Assembly (NCBI GenBank): GCA_002633005.1
Contig: NMRA01000423.1
Span: 292,791-330,662 of the forward strand
Source of the DNA: Phoronis australis
Lineage: Eukaryota > Phoronida > Phoronidae
Length of the DNA: 37,872 bases
Direction: 5' to 3'
The notes beneath the pieces were generated by a model that saw only the letters and a program-made list of their open reading frames with translations, was not told the origin of the DNA and made no database searches. The translations under genes were made by a program, and so were the position numbers. Positions 28,986 through 37,872 of the stretch are shown here, piece by piece. Position 1 is the first letter of the stretch. Each line of letters begins with the position of its first letter.

Positions 28986-29938
28986 TGGAGACCTAAAGTG
29001 ATGTAGACAGAACGTTTGTGACTGAGAATGGGTGGGGCGTGATTGTTTTAGTCTACATATTGAAACTAGTTTTTGCTACATGCCATGTTTATTTTTACTA
29101 TGTAAAAACTGTCTTCACGTTTTCTGAACATATATTTTGTTATTGTGAGTTTGGTTAAAGAAGGAGATCGCACAGTACAAATATATATCAGTATTGGAAG
29201 AGGAACCCACATAAATACATATACAATTAGTTATACTAACATCAATGAAACAAAAAACTTCAGTGAAGTGTACAACATTACCAATTGTAAAGAATAGATA
29301 GATATATCAATTTTAGGGTTAATGTACGACATTTTGTACACTGTCATGTTGATAATGATCAAAAGAGATTACACATTAAACAGATGAGGATTGCCAATAC
29401 AACCTAAAACATATATTATTCTTGTGATATTTTATTTGTCCCCAATAAGCTATTTTAAACATTGAGAACTAAACTCCGTCAGTTTTAGCATCAAATGTTA
29501 TGAAATCGAAATGTAGCGAAGTTTCAAATAGAGCCTTATTGCCAGTGCAACCAATTTTCTTAATCTATGTTGAGTTTGTGAAACACATGAGGGAAATCAG
29601 AGTAAGCTTAGTGAATGTCGGGGTATTGTTCAATGTCTTGGAAAATCTCTGTTTTACGACCTTTGTTTAGCGTGCAGTCAAAAAGATAGTCGGTAAATGA
29701 CTAAAAGTTTCCACAGTAACATAATAGTGGCAGCTAGTTGTCCTAAAATTGTGTCTAAACTTGTGACCGTTAGGAACAAGACGCATCTTGATCTGTATCA
29801 GCTGACGTCATAACTGACGGGAAGTTCTAACAATGTTTAAAGGTCACTTGGAAGTGTGAACCACTGAAATGACTCGATGACGATAGTACATGTACACTGT
29901 GTGAAGTGTAATTCATATTTATTTGTTATTATTTTCAG
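28986..29938. other. Intron sequence before the ankyrin-like exon
   Basis: It ends with the acceptor TTGTTATTATTTTCAG (29923-29938). A full CRE, TGACGTCA, lies at 29803-29810; with CAGCTG next to it this could be an intronic enhancer or internal promoter. No exon is recognised. Confidence 0.5.
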
Positions 29939-30028
29939 GTTACAAAAGCCGTGGAAGATGGCGACTGTGCGCCTCTTCAGAAATTTATCGAGAATAAATG
30001 GAACATAAACCAACCACTGGACAGATAT
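29939..30028 (+). CDS. Ankyrin-repeat-like protein, exon with N-terminal repeat
   Basis: A 90-nt, phase 0-0 exon with strong signals: TTATTTTCAG| acceptor and TAT|GTAAGT donor. Its 30 residues read VTKAVEDGDCAPLQKFIENK and WNINQPLDRY. The pattern A...GD...L..FI......N.PLD is that of the first helices of an ankyrin repeat, in which (V/I)..GD...L..LL..G.D.N...D is followed by G.TPLH.A. The next exon would be expected to open with such a TPLH motif; it was not found before the window ends. Ankyrin repeats bind proteins; without more exons no specific function can be given. The exon is very likely real from its splice sites and lack of stops; the family call is less certain. Confidence 0.68.
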
Positions 30029-31500
30029 GTAAGTATGCACATATGAACCTTGAAAATATTCTTTGCAACCGTTGACTTTCAAATTAACTGACTTCATGTT
30101 GAATATTTTATGCATCACCAAAACATGTTTACCATTTCATTGTCACTGCAGATAAGATTAATCGGTTTCATCCCTTTGGTGTCTATTACAGTAGTTACGT
30201 TTAAATTCATCGCTTTGTTATTGGGTTTGACGTAGACGTAATTTGCCTTCATAGGACCTTAAGGTGCCATGGAATTAACATAAAAATACATTTCTCAATC
30301 TGATCACTGTTTGGAATTTGCGCTTTCAGAGAAAAGAAGTCTTAAGTGTTCCTCTTGAGTACCAGCAATTACTGAGGGATATATTTTTTGTTAAACTGTC
30401 ATTATAAATTGTATACAGGGCATGACCTGCGTAAAGGCAGGAAGTTGTTCTAACACAGATTTTGGATGCCATCCATTGATAAGGAATACAGTTCAGCCAT
30501 TATATAGAGCTCCTAGAAATACATGCATGTACATTGTACGTTACCTACTTCTGGTGTTCTAATATTCCACCTAATAATTAGAATAGATAAAGTCAGTTTA
30601 GCCTAGCAAAGACTTAAACATTATATGAAGGGGTCACGAATTTCCCGCTATAACTTCTTTCTGCAGTATACATGTACATATAGCTCAACTGCATGAAAGT
30701 TTAATCTTGTTAAAGTAGGCGTGCACATTTGAAGAGCATCCGTAACGAGATCACTTCGGGCTGTCATATAACTCTGTTTATGGTGAACAGAGGTTCCGTG
30801 TTGTTGAAGTTTATTTTGTTCGTTGCTCGCGTATTGTTTATGAATGAACAATGTTCCATTACGTTGTGGAAACCTTACATGTATTTGTGTTTGAAAAAGG
30901 TTTAATTTTTTGTCGTGTTTAACTTGCCTAATTCATTCCTAACAGCTGCAAATTCAGGGTGTTTGGACATGTACTGCTGGTCAATTTTTTACACGTTTTC
31001 TTGTTTAGCTAATTTTTGTGTTTGAGTACTACCATGTTACCAAAGACAACTAGCATGAGAAGTATAATTGATACACGTGACTGTAAACTGTACTCTAAGT
31101 TATGTAGCACTCTATGACAGCTAGGCCTACTCTCAAAGTGTCTGTAGGGAGTCGTCATATTTGAGTTTCGCGTGACTGTCCGATCTCGTCATGAGAAACT
31201 GTACGCATTGAGCTGGGAGTGTTTTCAACTAATTGTTGTCTACTTATGCATCCATACTTGTAGAAAGTAACGTATTCCTATATTTTTAAAACCATTTACT
31301 TAATGTAAAAATGTCAAATGACTCAAGGTTTGACACTCATTTCCACATTTGGCATGTAGGACCGCATATCTTCTTGAATTTTTACAATGTTAGTTCACGC
31401 CCCTTCTTAGTAGGACTCACTCTTTCAATCTCAGTGAGGAAATGCTGTATATTTTGTGTATGCATTCTTTGAACTCCAAACGCAGATGGGGTGGGGTTTG
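30029..31500. other. Intron sequence, no ankyrin exon found
   Basis: A candidate acceptor CGCTTTCAG at 30330 leads into RKEVLSVPLEYQQLLRDIFF and a stop, but there is no domain support. Other frames are short. Confidence 0.45.
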
Positions 31501-32059
31501 TTAAAATATTTGCCCCAAATGGACTGCAGTTATAACACATTTCTCAGTTCCTCTAAATTTTCCTTGCTTTCCGTCTTTCAAATTTGGTTCGTCTTCGTAG
31601 CCGAACAGGTCATTGTCACCACAAGTTTTTGCTTTCTCGAAATTTATCTTCTCGCCGTCAAAGCTCAACTGAAACGCACTGGCTTTGGGAGCGATATCAA
31701 CAAGGTCATGTATAATTCCAGGAGTAGGCAGTTGCTTAACTTTTGGATCAGCAAAATATATTTTCGATTCTAATGGGTCTCCGCCATATTTCATTCCAAT
31801 ATGCTTGAACTCTCACATTAATCTCAAAATTTTCCGTAGAAAGTTTGTATCTGATCCGATTAAAACTTTGCAATGTCGAAGGTAACAATTCTGACACATC
31901 TAAACCCAGTAAGAAAGCTAAGAGGGACGTGCCATTTTTAATAAGATGCACTGTCAAGATTAAACTGTGGCAACCGACATAGGCGTGGGGCCAGGGACAG
32001 TCGAGAAAAAAGACTGAGAAATACGGATAAGAGAGAAAATTCAAGAGAACATCTAACAA
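31501..32059 (-). pseudogene. Unidentified protein-like ORF, frameshifted
   Basis: On the minus strand the frame from 32059 reads ...LGLDVSELLPSTLQSFNRIR and YKLSTENFEINVRVQAYWNE, then loses sense near 31790, where a second frame takes over: GGDPLESKIYFADPKVKQLP, TPGIIHDLVDIAPKASAFQL, SFDGEKINFEKAKTCGDNDL, FGYEDEPNLKDGK, ending at 31501. Composition (acidic/basic balance, regular hydrophobics, few Cys) is protein-like in both halves and the switch occurs at the boundary, so a one-step frameshift in one ancestral coding sequence is likely. I do not recognise the family. A transposon-borne gene or host pseudogene on the opposite strand within the ankyrin-like gene's intron are both possible; an exon boundary instead of a frameshift is not excluded. 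Confidence 0.5.
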
Positions 32060-33527
32060 CTAAGCATGACTGCATGGTTTACCTTTTGAGGACCCTGGCC
32101 AAGACATTGTCGTTAGTGTCTCCGATTTTGCAGCAGAGGACGTCTAAAAGCACTTGAAAACGTGCACGAAATCAATCATTCATAAATTTTGAAAAATCGA
32201 GCAAATTTGTAAAGCAAAGCTTTTGCGGAGTGTACTAATTTATTGGATTTTTAAATTCATTTAGTCACTTTTGGTAATGCAAAACTACATTTTTCCATAT
32301 TTCTCTCTCTGGAAAGGGATAATGGAGACAACTTAAGCTTGAGAAAAATTGATGACCTGACAGATAACATCAATTTCTGCGCATTTCCTGATTTTTGAAA
32401 AAATAGATATTTTCATACTGAGGGGCTCCGCCCTTGAAGGACCCCATTGATGTCATTCAAATGGCCCCCGTTTTTGTGTTTTATTGACAAATTTTTAAGG
32501 GGCCGCTCACGAAGAGGGCCCAATGTTGGAGTCGATTACCTCTATTTTGATGTTTTTTTTGTGAAATCGTGCAACCGGCTTTCATGTTCAAAGAGGTCAC
32601 TCCCTACATCGTTTTCGGAACACACGACAGCGGAATGCACTGTCACATTTTGTCCAAGCTTAATGATGCTTAACCTATCATCTCAAGGTGTCCTATTTCA
32701 GACGGTACCCTCTCTCGTTGGAGCAGTTCGGGAGAAATGTTCCTTTGTCCCTCTATACAACTAAATCCGACACTGTGAAGTATTCACAAGGAAGTTGAGA
32801 TTCAAATTATCAAAAAAAAAAAGAAAACATTCGTGCACAGCACAGCCATTCGACCCAAACAACCAAAAATGTGAAAAATACAGTAAGATTGACGCTATCG
32901 AAAGTGTGGATTTTTGAAGAACATGAAGACAACTATTTGTGAATTTCACAAAAGGACTATTTCCGATGGTCAGTTGTAAAATAATGTTACTGTTTCCCGT
33001 AGTATCGTAAGATTTGAAGATGGTTACTATGAGTTGTTTGTAAGGAAGTCCCACATGTACAGAAAACTGTCTAGGCTACTTGTTGTGGTGACTGTACATG
33101 TCGAAAGGGGTACTCAAAAAAATCTCGCAATCATAAACAAAGATTTCGTCGTTTTTTTGTCAATGGATTTCAAGTTTACCTCGTGAACTGTTATAGGTAC
33201 CTCTGAAACGAGCACAAATACACCTTAATGCCCCATCTCCCACATTCCCCTGGTTACCCGTCAAACAAATTCTGATTTACTTGTTTATGTAGCTACAAAA
33301 ATCGATACATTCATAAATGATTTTTGACAATTAGAAGCTAATCTTGTAAGATATGACTATGTTTCAGTGAAATTAATTGCACCCTGAAGTTGGAAAAACT
33401 CTATAATCCGATCCCCATATAGTAAAGTAAACTTATAGAAGATTTTTGCATATCTAAAATAACTCTCAAAGACATTGATGAAATTCGGACTAAAAAACCG
33501 TAGATAGAAAAACGTTTTAAAAATCCC
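32060..33527. other. No gene recognised
   Basis: Minus strand about 32540-32670 reads KLGQNVTVHSAVVCSENDVG and LFEHESRLHDFTKKTSK, which is protein-like but short and without a family; it could be an upstream part of the broken minus-strand gene. Plus and minus frames at 32447-32764 and 32761-33054 are not supported. Confidence 0.4.
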
Positions 33528-33536
33528 TATATAAAT
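33528..33536 (+). promoter_or_regulatory. TATA box of a candidate gene
   Basis: TATATAAAT lies 75 bp before the ATG at 33611, which would put transcription start near 33560 and give a 5' UTR of about 50 nt. Confidence 0.35.
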
Positions 33537-33610
33537 AAAATTAAACTTATTGCTTGGAAAGGTTGTGTTTGCAATTTCTAGGTGTGTTTAGTTTCCAGTA
33601 GTGTTGAGCA

Positions 33611-33892
33611 ATGAATTTTTGCTCTTCGAAACTGATTTATTTACTTGCCCTTATTTGTGTTCACGTCATGACTGACGAGCCCACGCTAAAAATAAGATAT
33701 AACCATGCAGTTAGCCCACGCAGAATCCACGGAAATAAAGTTTTCCCAAAACTGGATCACAGTAAAACAAATCTTGATCTTAGAGCGAAGGCAGACGGTC
33801 GGTACGAGCTGCCGGTCTCAATTAAATCACAGCTGAGCAGACCAGAAACTAGCTTTAAATCTTCGGCAATTTCTTATTTTTCACAGTGTTAG
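33611..33892 (+). CDS. Candidate small secreted protein, 93 residues
   Basis: The product begins MNFCSSKLIYLLALICVHVM, a textbook signal peptide: short polar start with Lys, a hydrophobic core LIYLLALICV and a likely cleavage near the TDEP that follows. The mature part (about 72 residues) is basic and polar with RR and several K/R sites (SPRRIHGNK), one Cys near the end, and no known domain. A TATA box at 33528 and a purine at -3 (GAGCAATG) support the start. Against it: TTCTTATTTTTCACAG at 33871-33886 looks like an acceptor inside the end of the ORF, so the real gene might be spliced, and ORFs of this length occur by chance here. It could encode a secreted peptide precursor or be spurious. 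Confidence 0.3.
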   Translation: MNFCSSKLIYLLALICVHVMTDEPTLKIRYNHAVSPRRIHGNKVFPKLDHSKTNLDLRAKADGRYELPVSIKSQLSRPETSFKSSAISYFSQC

Positions 33893-34019
33893 ATCTCAGC
33901 TACAGCTACTATAGTCAGCTGCTTGCTACCGGTCAGTGTACTGGTCCTAGGCCCATTCTTACTTTCCGTGTTGGTTCACGGTTACTCAACTCTTGATGGT
34001 TTCATCTCCGGGATTGTCT

Positions 34020-34160
34020 AGGGTTTTAACGGGGGGAGGGTTCTACCCGTAAGAAATTTGCACCCCCCGAGCTGCCAAATGGAATCTGGCCACCCCTGAA
34101 TCCTCCTCTGTGTCCCCCACCAGGGCGGACGTGGGAGGGGGGGAGTGGCGGAGGTGGTGG
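34020..34160. mobile_element. G-rich transposon-end fragment
   Basis: GGGGGGAGGG runs, GCCAAATGGAATCTGG (also at 28040) and CCCCTGAATCCTCC are shared with hAT-like ends elsewhere in the window. The boundaries are unclear. Confidence 0.45.
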
Positions 34161-36038
34161 CGAAGGGTGGGGGGTTGTTTGGCGAAGTAAAAATGATTTG
34201 TGCCGAACCCAATAATTTTTGGGCCTGTATACTTGTCCGTCTCAACAAACTTCTGGTGTGGGCTGGGCGTTCATGTACTAAACACTGCGAGCCAGAATCG
34301 TGGCTGTAGCCAAGGGTGTGTGTTGGGGGCGAAGCCACTCCCATTGACAAGTGTCGTTCCAAAGTCACATGATGCTTTCGTTAGGTAGCACTGCGGAATA
34401 GCTTAAACAGTGGACTCACTGAATCACAAAATCATGCTATAATTAAGCTTATCCCTAAAAATTAAAAATCCCGATTTCGTGAAAACCAAAAAAAATTATA
34501 GACTTCTCTTTTTGCTTGATGGATGTTTTTAAAGTGTTGTTGCTGAACCAGTTCTGATGCTATTTGGCGGAAGGCTTTATCGGAGAATTTTTACATACAT
34601 TTTATACGACTCCATGCACTATATTATTGAACAAGACATCCTTGGACTAATGTTTCTGATCTATGACAGAAACAAATGATTCATCTTTTATTTTGCTAAC
34701 TTTGCTGAAAATACGTGAAAGCGATTTGAAACATTATTAGAATATTCACAGCATGTTGTCATGCAGTATAGTATATTTTTAAATTCTTTCCTGTCAACCG
34801 CGGTTGTAGATTGTCTCCTGATTTAGTAATATGCGGTGATCAGAGATATTAGGCATTAGGACCATCGCCATACAACCCTGTCGAAGAATATGTTATTCTT
34901 GGAGCTAGTTTCTGCGAGTTTCGGGGTGCTGTCTTGACGTGATTTTCATTAGTGTACACATAACTTGCCCCACTTTGGACATCTTACTCCAGATACTGTT
35001 CAGGAAAAAATCATTTTGCAACTGAATAAAATTTGAAAATATTCAATGCAAATTGTGGCAATATACTGATCTCGAAGGATTGGACAGTTCAGTTAAGTCA
35101 TCACTCTGATTTGTGGACCCGTCTGCAAATTACTCTGACTTTGTGGTAACCGTCTTAGTATATAGTGGGCGTGTCTTCCATTTAGTTCTTGAAGGCCTCG
35201 TGGTCAGTTCGGGTCTGGCTGTGGGCCAGAACGCATGTGTACTCATCGTTGCTCTAATAAATATATGCATATAGTAAATGTGATCGTTTTAGTTGGTACA
35301 TCCGGTCATCACAGACTTGAACCCCAATTTTGATAAATTTGTCTGTGTTTTGTCAAGCTCCATGCGGATATCAAACAGGTTGTGTCCAATGTACATGAAG
35401 ACTTGACGAGGGGAAGTAAGAATTTGATTCTTTTCTGGATATATACTTTACAAACTACTTGAAAAATATGGTTGAGTTATATTATTATAGCTTTGCAGTA
35501 CTAACAAAAGAATTCCCTTGCGGTCTAAAATGCTGCTACTTGGTGTATTGATTTAAGCTGACAGAGTTGGTTCGCCTTTTTTCGCAGAATCTAAGCAGGA
35601 GACAAGCGAAGAAGGTGCTACCAGTTTTGTTCTGGTTCACACGACGAAGTTGTCATTCAAGACTATGGCATGTGTAGATTGAAGATGACCATTATTACAT
35701 TTTTATATAAGCTTTATCATGTAATTGGATACTGAAAACTTTAACCCCAACTGATCAAATCTTTTGATCACCTACGCTACAAAACGCGGATGACATGAAC
35801 AGAAGCATTGCTTATTGTTTGCTCTTGTTTTATGATTTGTTGACTATTTCTCCGAAATTCATTTTTCCAAGGAATTGTATTTTTAGACAGTGCTTAACAT
35901 GTTGGTCATGGGAAAGGCAAAACTAATAATAACTCGTTTTATATCAGCAATTTGGGACGTAGCCAAAATCCCATCAAGTTGTCACGAAATTCAGGTTGCA
36001 AGAAATTAATCAAATGCGCCAAATTAAGTTTTAGGCCG
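34161..36038. other. No gene recognised
   Basis: CGTGGCTGTAGCCAAGGGTG near 34304 is another transposon-end-like text. TTTTTTCGCAG at 35588 is a good acceptor followed in phase 0 by NLSRRQAKK and GTGCTA, but this is too short to call an exon of the ankyrin-like gene. Confidence 0.4.
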
Positions 36039-36311
36039 TCAAGAAAATGCTGAGATTATGATTTTGCCTACGGAGTTAAGTAATTCCCAAATTTTAGGTC
36101 GCATAATTGAGTTCTTAGTGTTTTGTGCAACTGCATTTTTCTCTACCGCCATTGAAATCCCTTGGAGCTTCGAAATAATATTCAATCCGAGCGGCTTCCC
36201 ATTACCGTGTAATTCGAGTTTGCTCCTTGGGACCGGATACACTGTACGTGCCATATAATTTTGCAGAATATACATGTATGTTAGCCTAGAAACGACACGT
36301 GATCCCAACAT
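36039..36311 (-). other. Minus-strand ORF, protein-like, unidentified
   Basis: Ninety codons open: the part MARTVYPVPRSKLELHGNGK, PLGLNIISKLQGISMAVEKN, AVAQNTKNSIMRPKIWELLN has a protein-like composition. A donor-like CC|GTAGGC lies after ELLNS on the minus strand, and the text beyond it is less protein-like, so the coding part may end near 36075. The + strand of the same stretch is also open for 66 codons. No family is recognised. Confidence 0.3.
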
Positions 36312-37775
36312 GCATGTCGGAGGGGTTACTTATCCTTCGGAGACATCAACCGAATTCGGGACTTTGCTTTTAAATATTTATAAAAGAAGGGGTTCTTTTG
36401 TAAAACGAATTTGTTCTTAAACACAATAAGTGTGTGACCGACTATAGACATCGTAGATGACAGTTTCAAACCACGCAATCGCTTACAGAATTCGATGTCT
36501 CCGTGGACCCCCACACACTTAATACACTGCGACTCAAAACATTGGTCCGGTTACCGCATATTAAACGCATCTTACAGTGTTGAAAATGAATTTCAGTGAG
36601 GGAAATTAATGGTGGGGCTTGCTACAGCTGTTGGCGGTTTATTGAATTTTGTCAAAAGTTAATAGTGGCGAGTAGTAGACCAGTGGGCGCTTGTTACAAA
36701 ATGTTTCAAAGTTAAAAAAAGGCGCAAATTTAGTGTTTCTACCAAATGGTTGCGTACTAAAACATCAAAAGACTGGAATAGCAAGAAATGATGCAACGCC
36801 ATATTTTTGTCCAACGCACGCCACCAAGGCGCGAATGTGTCGATTTCGTTAACATCCACGTGTTTTCTAGCCACCCTCAAAATTCTTAACTCTTTTTGGC
36901 TGACGTTTCAGTCGGAACAATATTTTTTCTCAAGCAAGTTTTAAAAAGCAATGACATAGTCGACTGATGATCTGGGGAGTAAAAAACTGGAATGGTGTGT
37001 GCGAATAGAAGAATAAAATGATTGCTCAAAACTTTATGTCTGCTTGTTAAAAAATAAGTTGCAATAGTTATATGTAGCAAATCAAAACTTTTTCCGCTGA
37101 AAAGGACGTCGTTTGCCTATTAGTGGACCTTGGGTTGTAATTTACTCGCTTTATGTCTTTTGCGAAAAAAACAGGACGCATGTTCAAACAGGCCGTTACT
37201 TAACCCCCACTGTTTTCAGTGCGAATGGACTACAGGCGGTGCTCCACAAGAGGTCTGGGGGCTATAACCCTAACTTCCCTCAGTGCTGTGTAGCCCATGA
37301 TCTGGGATATTACAATTTCACAATCCGGACAATTTTCTCAAAAAAAATTTTCATGTTTTTCCAAGACAAAGTTTGGTAACTTCATCGTAAACATCACCGT
37401 TTTGTGACGTTTTATCACGTGGTCTGGGATATTCTTCGGCGCATCCGAATTTGAAAAAGTAAACAAAGTACATTTCAACAAAAACCCTTTCAGGATTATT
37501 TCATGTTTTCGCGATACATGTATGTTTGCAAATGCTAGGCATTTATCTGGCTGTTCTCCGTTAGTGTTCTTTTGAACTTAATTCGGCAGCAACAAAATTA
37601 TGTTCAGACCCTCATTGAGTTTATTCATATTTGCCATGTTTCTGCCGAGATGCGTACATGTAAAAATTCCAAGTCGCATATTGCGACATGATACGAGTGG
37701 CCAAAATCTCCGCTCGCATGAAAAGTTGGGTCTGAACAGTAGTACATTAGTAACGTGTCGAGAATGAATTCAATA
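36312..37775. other. No gene recognised
   Basis: Short unsupported frames only. No repeat array was seen. Confidence 0.45.
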
Positions 37776-37872
37776 CAGTGGCGGGTCTAGGATATCACAA
37801 AGGGGGCGACATTTTGTCTCGGCCATTCGCGAGCACGTACCCAGCATAAACCGGAATTCTAAAATTTTACTG
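37776..37872. mobile_element. hAT-like element, left end, cut by the window edge
   Basis: CAGTGGCGGGTCTAGG at 37776-37791 is closely related to the 16-bp terminus of the element at 14897 (CAGTGGCGGATCTACG), followed by AAGGGGGCGAC, the usual subterminal G-run. The rest lies outside the window, so size and coding content are unknown. Confidence 0.7.

Noticed and set aside
30331-30408. Next exon of the ankyrin-like gene (RKEVLSVPLEYQQ...)
   Set aside because: It ends in a stop after 25 codons and lacks the TPLH ankyrin motif.
34200-34388. ORF pair at 34018-34388
   Set aside because: Overlaps G-rich transposon-end sequence and shows no protein character.
35592-35618. Nine-codon exon NLSRRQAKK
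   Set aside because: A good acceptor, but too short and with a weak donor; not supportable by eye.
1-37872. tRNA, rRNA or CRISPR features
   Set aside because: No TTCGAATC-type tRNA B-box with a matching A-box and acceptor stem was seen; tandem arrays lack the repeat-spacer layout of CRISPR.

Overview
The window looks like AT-rich, intron-rich nuclear DNA of an invertebrate animal, probably marine. It has GT-AG exons separated by long introns, many transposon relics, minisatellites and very little coding sequence. The species cannot be named from the sequence. Two unresolved bases (26942, 28037) suggest a draft assembly. Almost all open frames of 60 to 130 codons here fit chance or transposon remains.

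Two host genes are supported, both on the + strand. The first contributes its last two coding exons (5256-5368 and 5834-5982), encoding a C-terminal SH3 domain that closely fits the CIP4/FBP17/TOCA-1 F-BAR family, which links membrane curvature and Cdc42 to actin assembly. A decayed partial copy of the SH3 terminal exon follows at about 6166-6306. The second gene starts at 23037 with a 22-codon first exon below a CCAAT + CRE pair. It continues after a 6.8 kb intron at 29939-30028 with an exon resembling an ankyrin-repeat N-terminus, and then runs off the window. Weaker coding candidates are a TATA-led ORF with a signal peptide (33611-33892) and two minus-strand ORFs of unknown family (31501-32059, broken; 36039-36311).

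Layout: 1-1.9 kb holds minisatellites, including 18 perfectly phased 14-bp units. 1.9-4.5 kb holds two copies of an unusual compound repeat, with a palindromic 5' end, a common 3' end and a core of diverged monomers of about 145 bp, each carrying a CTCF-like CCNCCTAGTGGC box. 5.2-6.3 kb is the SH3 gene end. 11.2-18.0 kb is a nested transposon block: two different non-LTR retrotransposon relics, one split by a 1.5 kb inverted-repeat element that itself carries a MITE, the other split by a 2.4 kb hAT element with a decayed DUF4371/ZMYM1-like transposase. 18-22 kb has minisatellites, a MITE, an unidentified ORF pair and a perfect 26-bp-stem hairpin. 23-30 kb is the first intron of the ankyrin-like gene, with a 33-bp and a 107-bp tandem array. 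30-37.9 kb is mostly unassigned, with a second hAT terminus at the right edge.

The best candidate for something undescribed is the compound repeat at 1.9-4.5 kb (fragment at 11.2 kb): it combines transposon-like conserved termini with a satellite-like core whose CTCF-like boxes recur at roughly nucleosome length.
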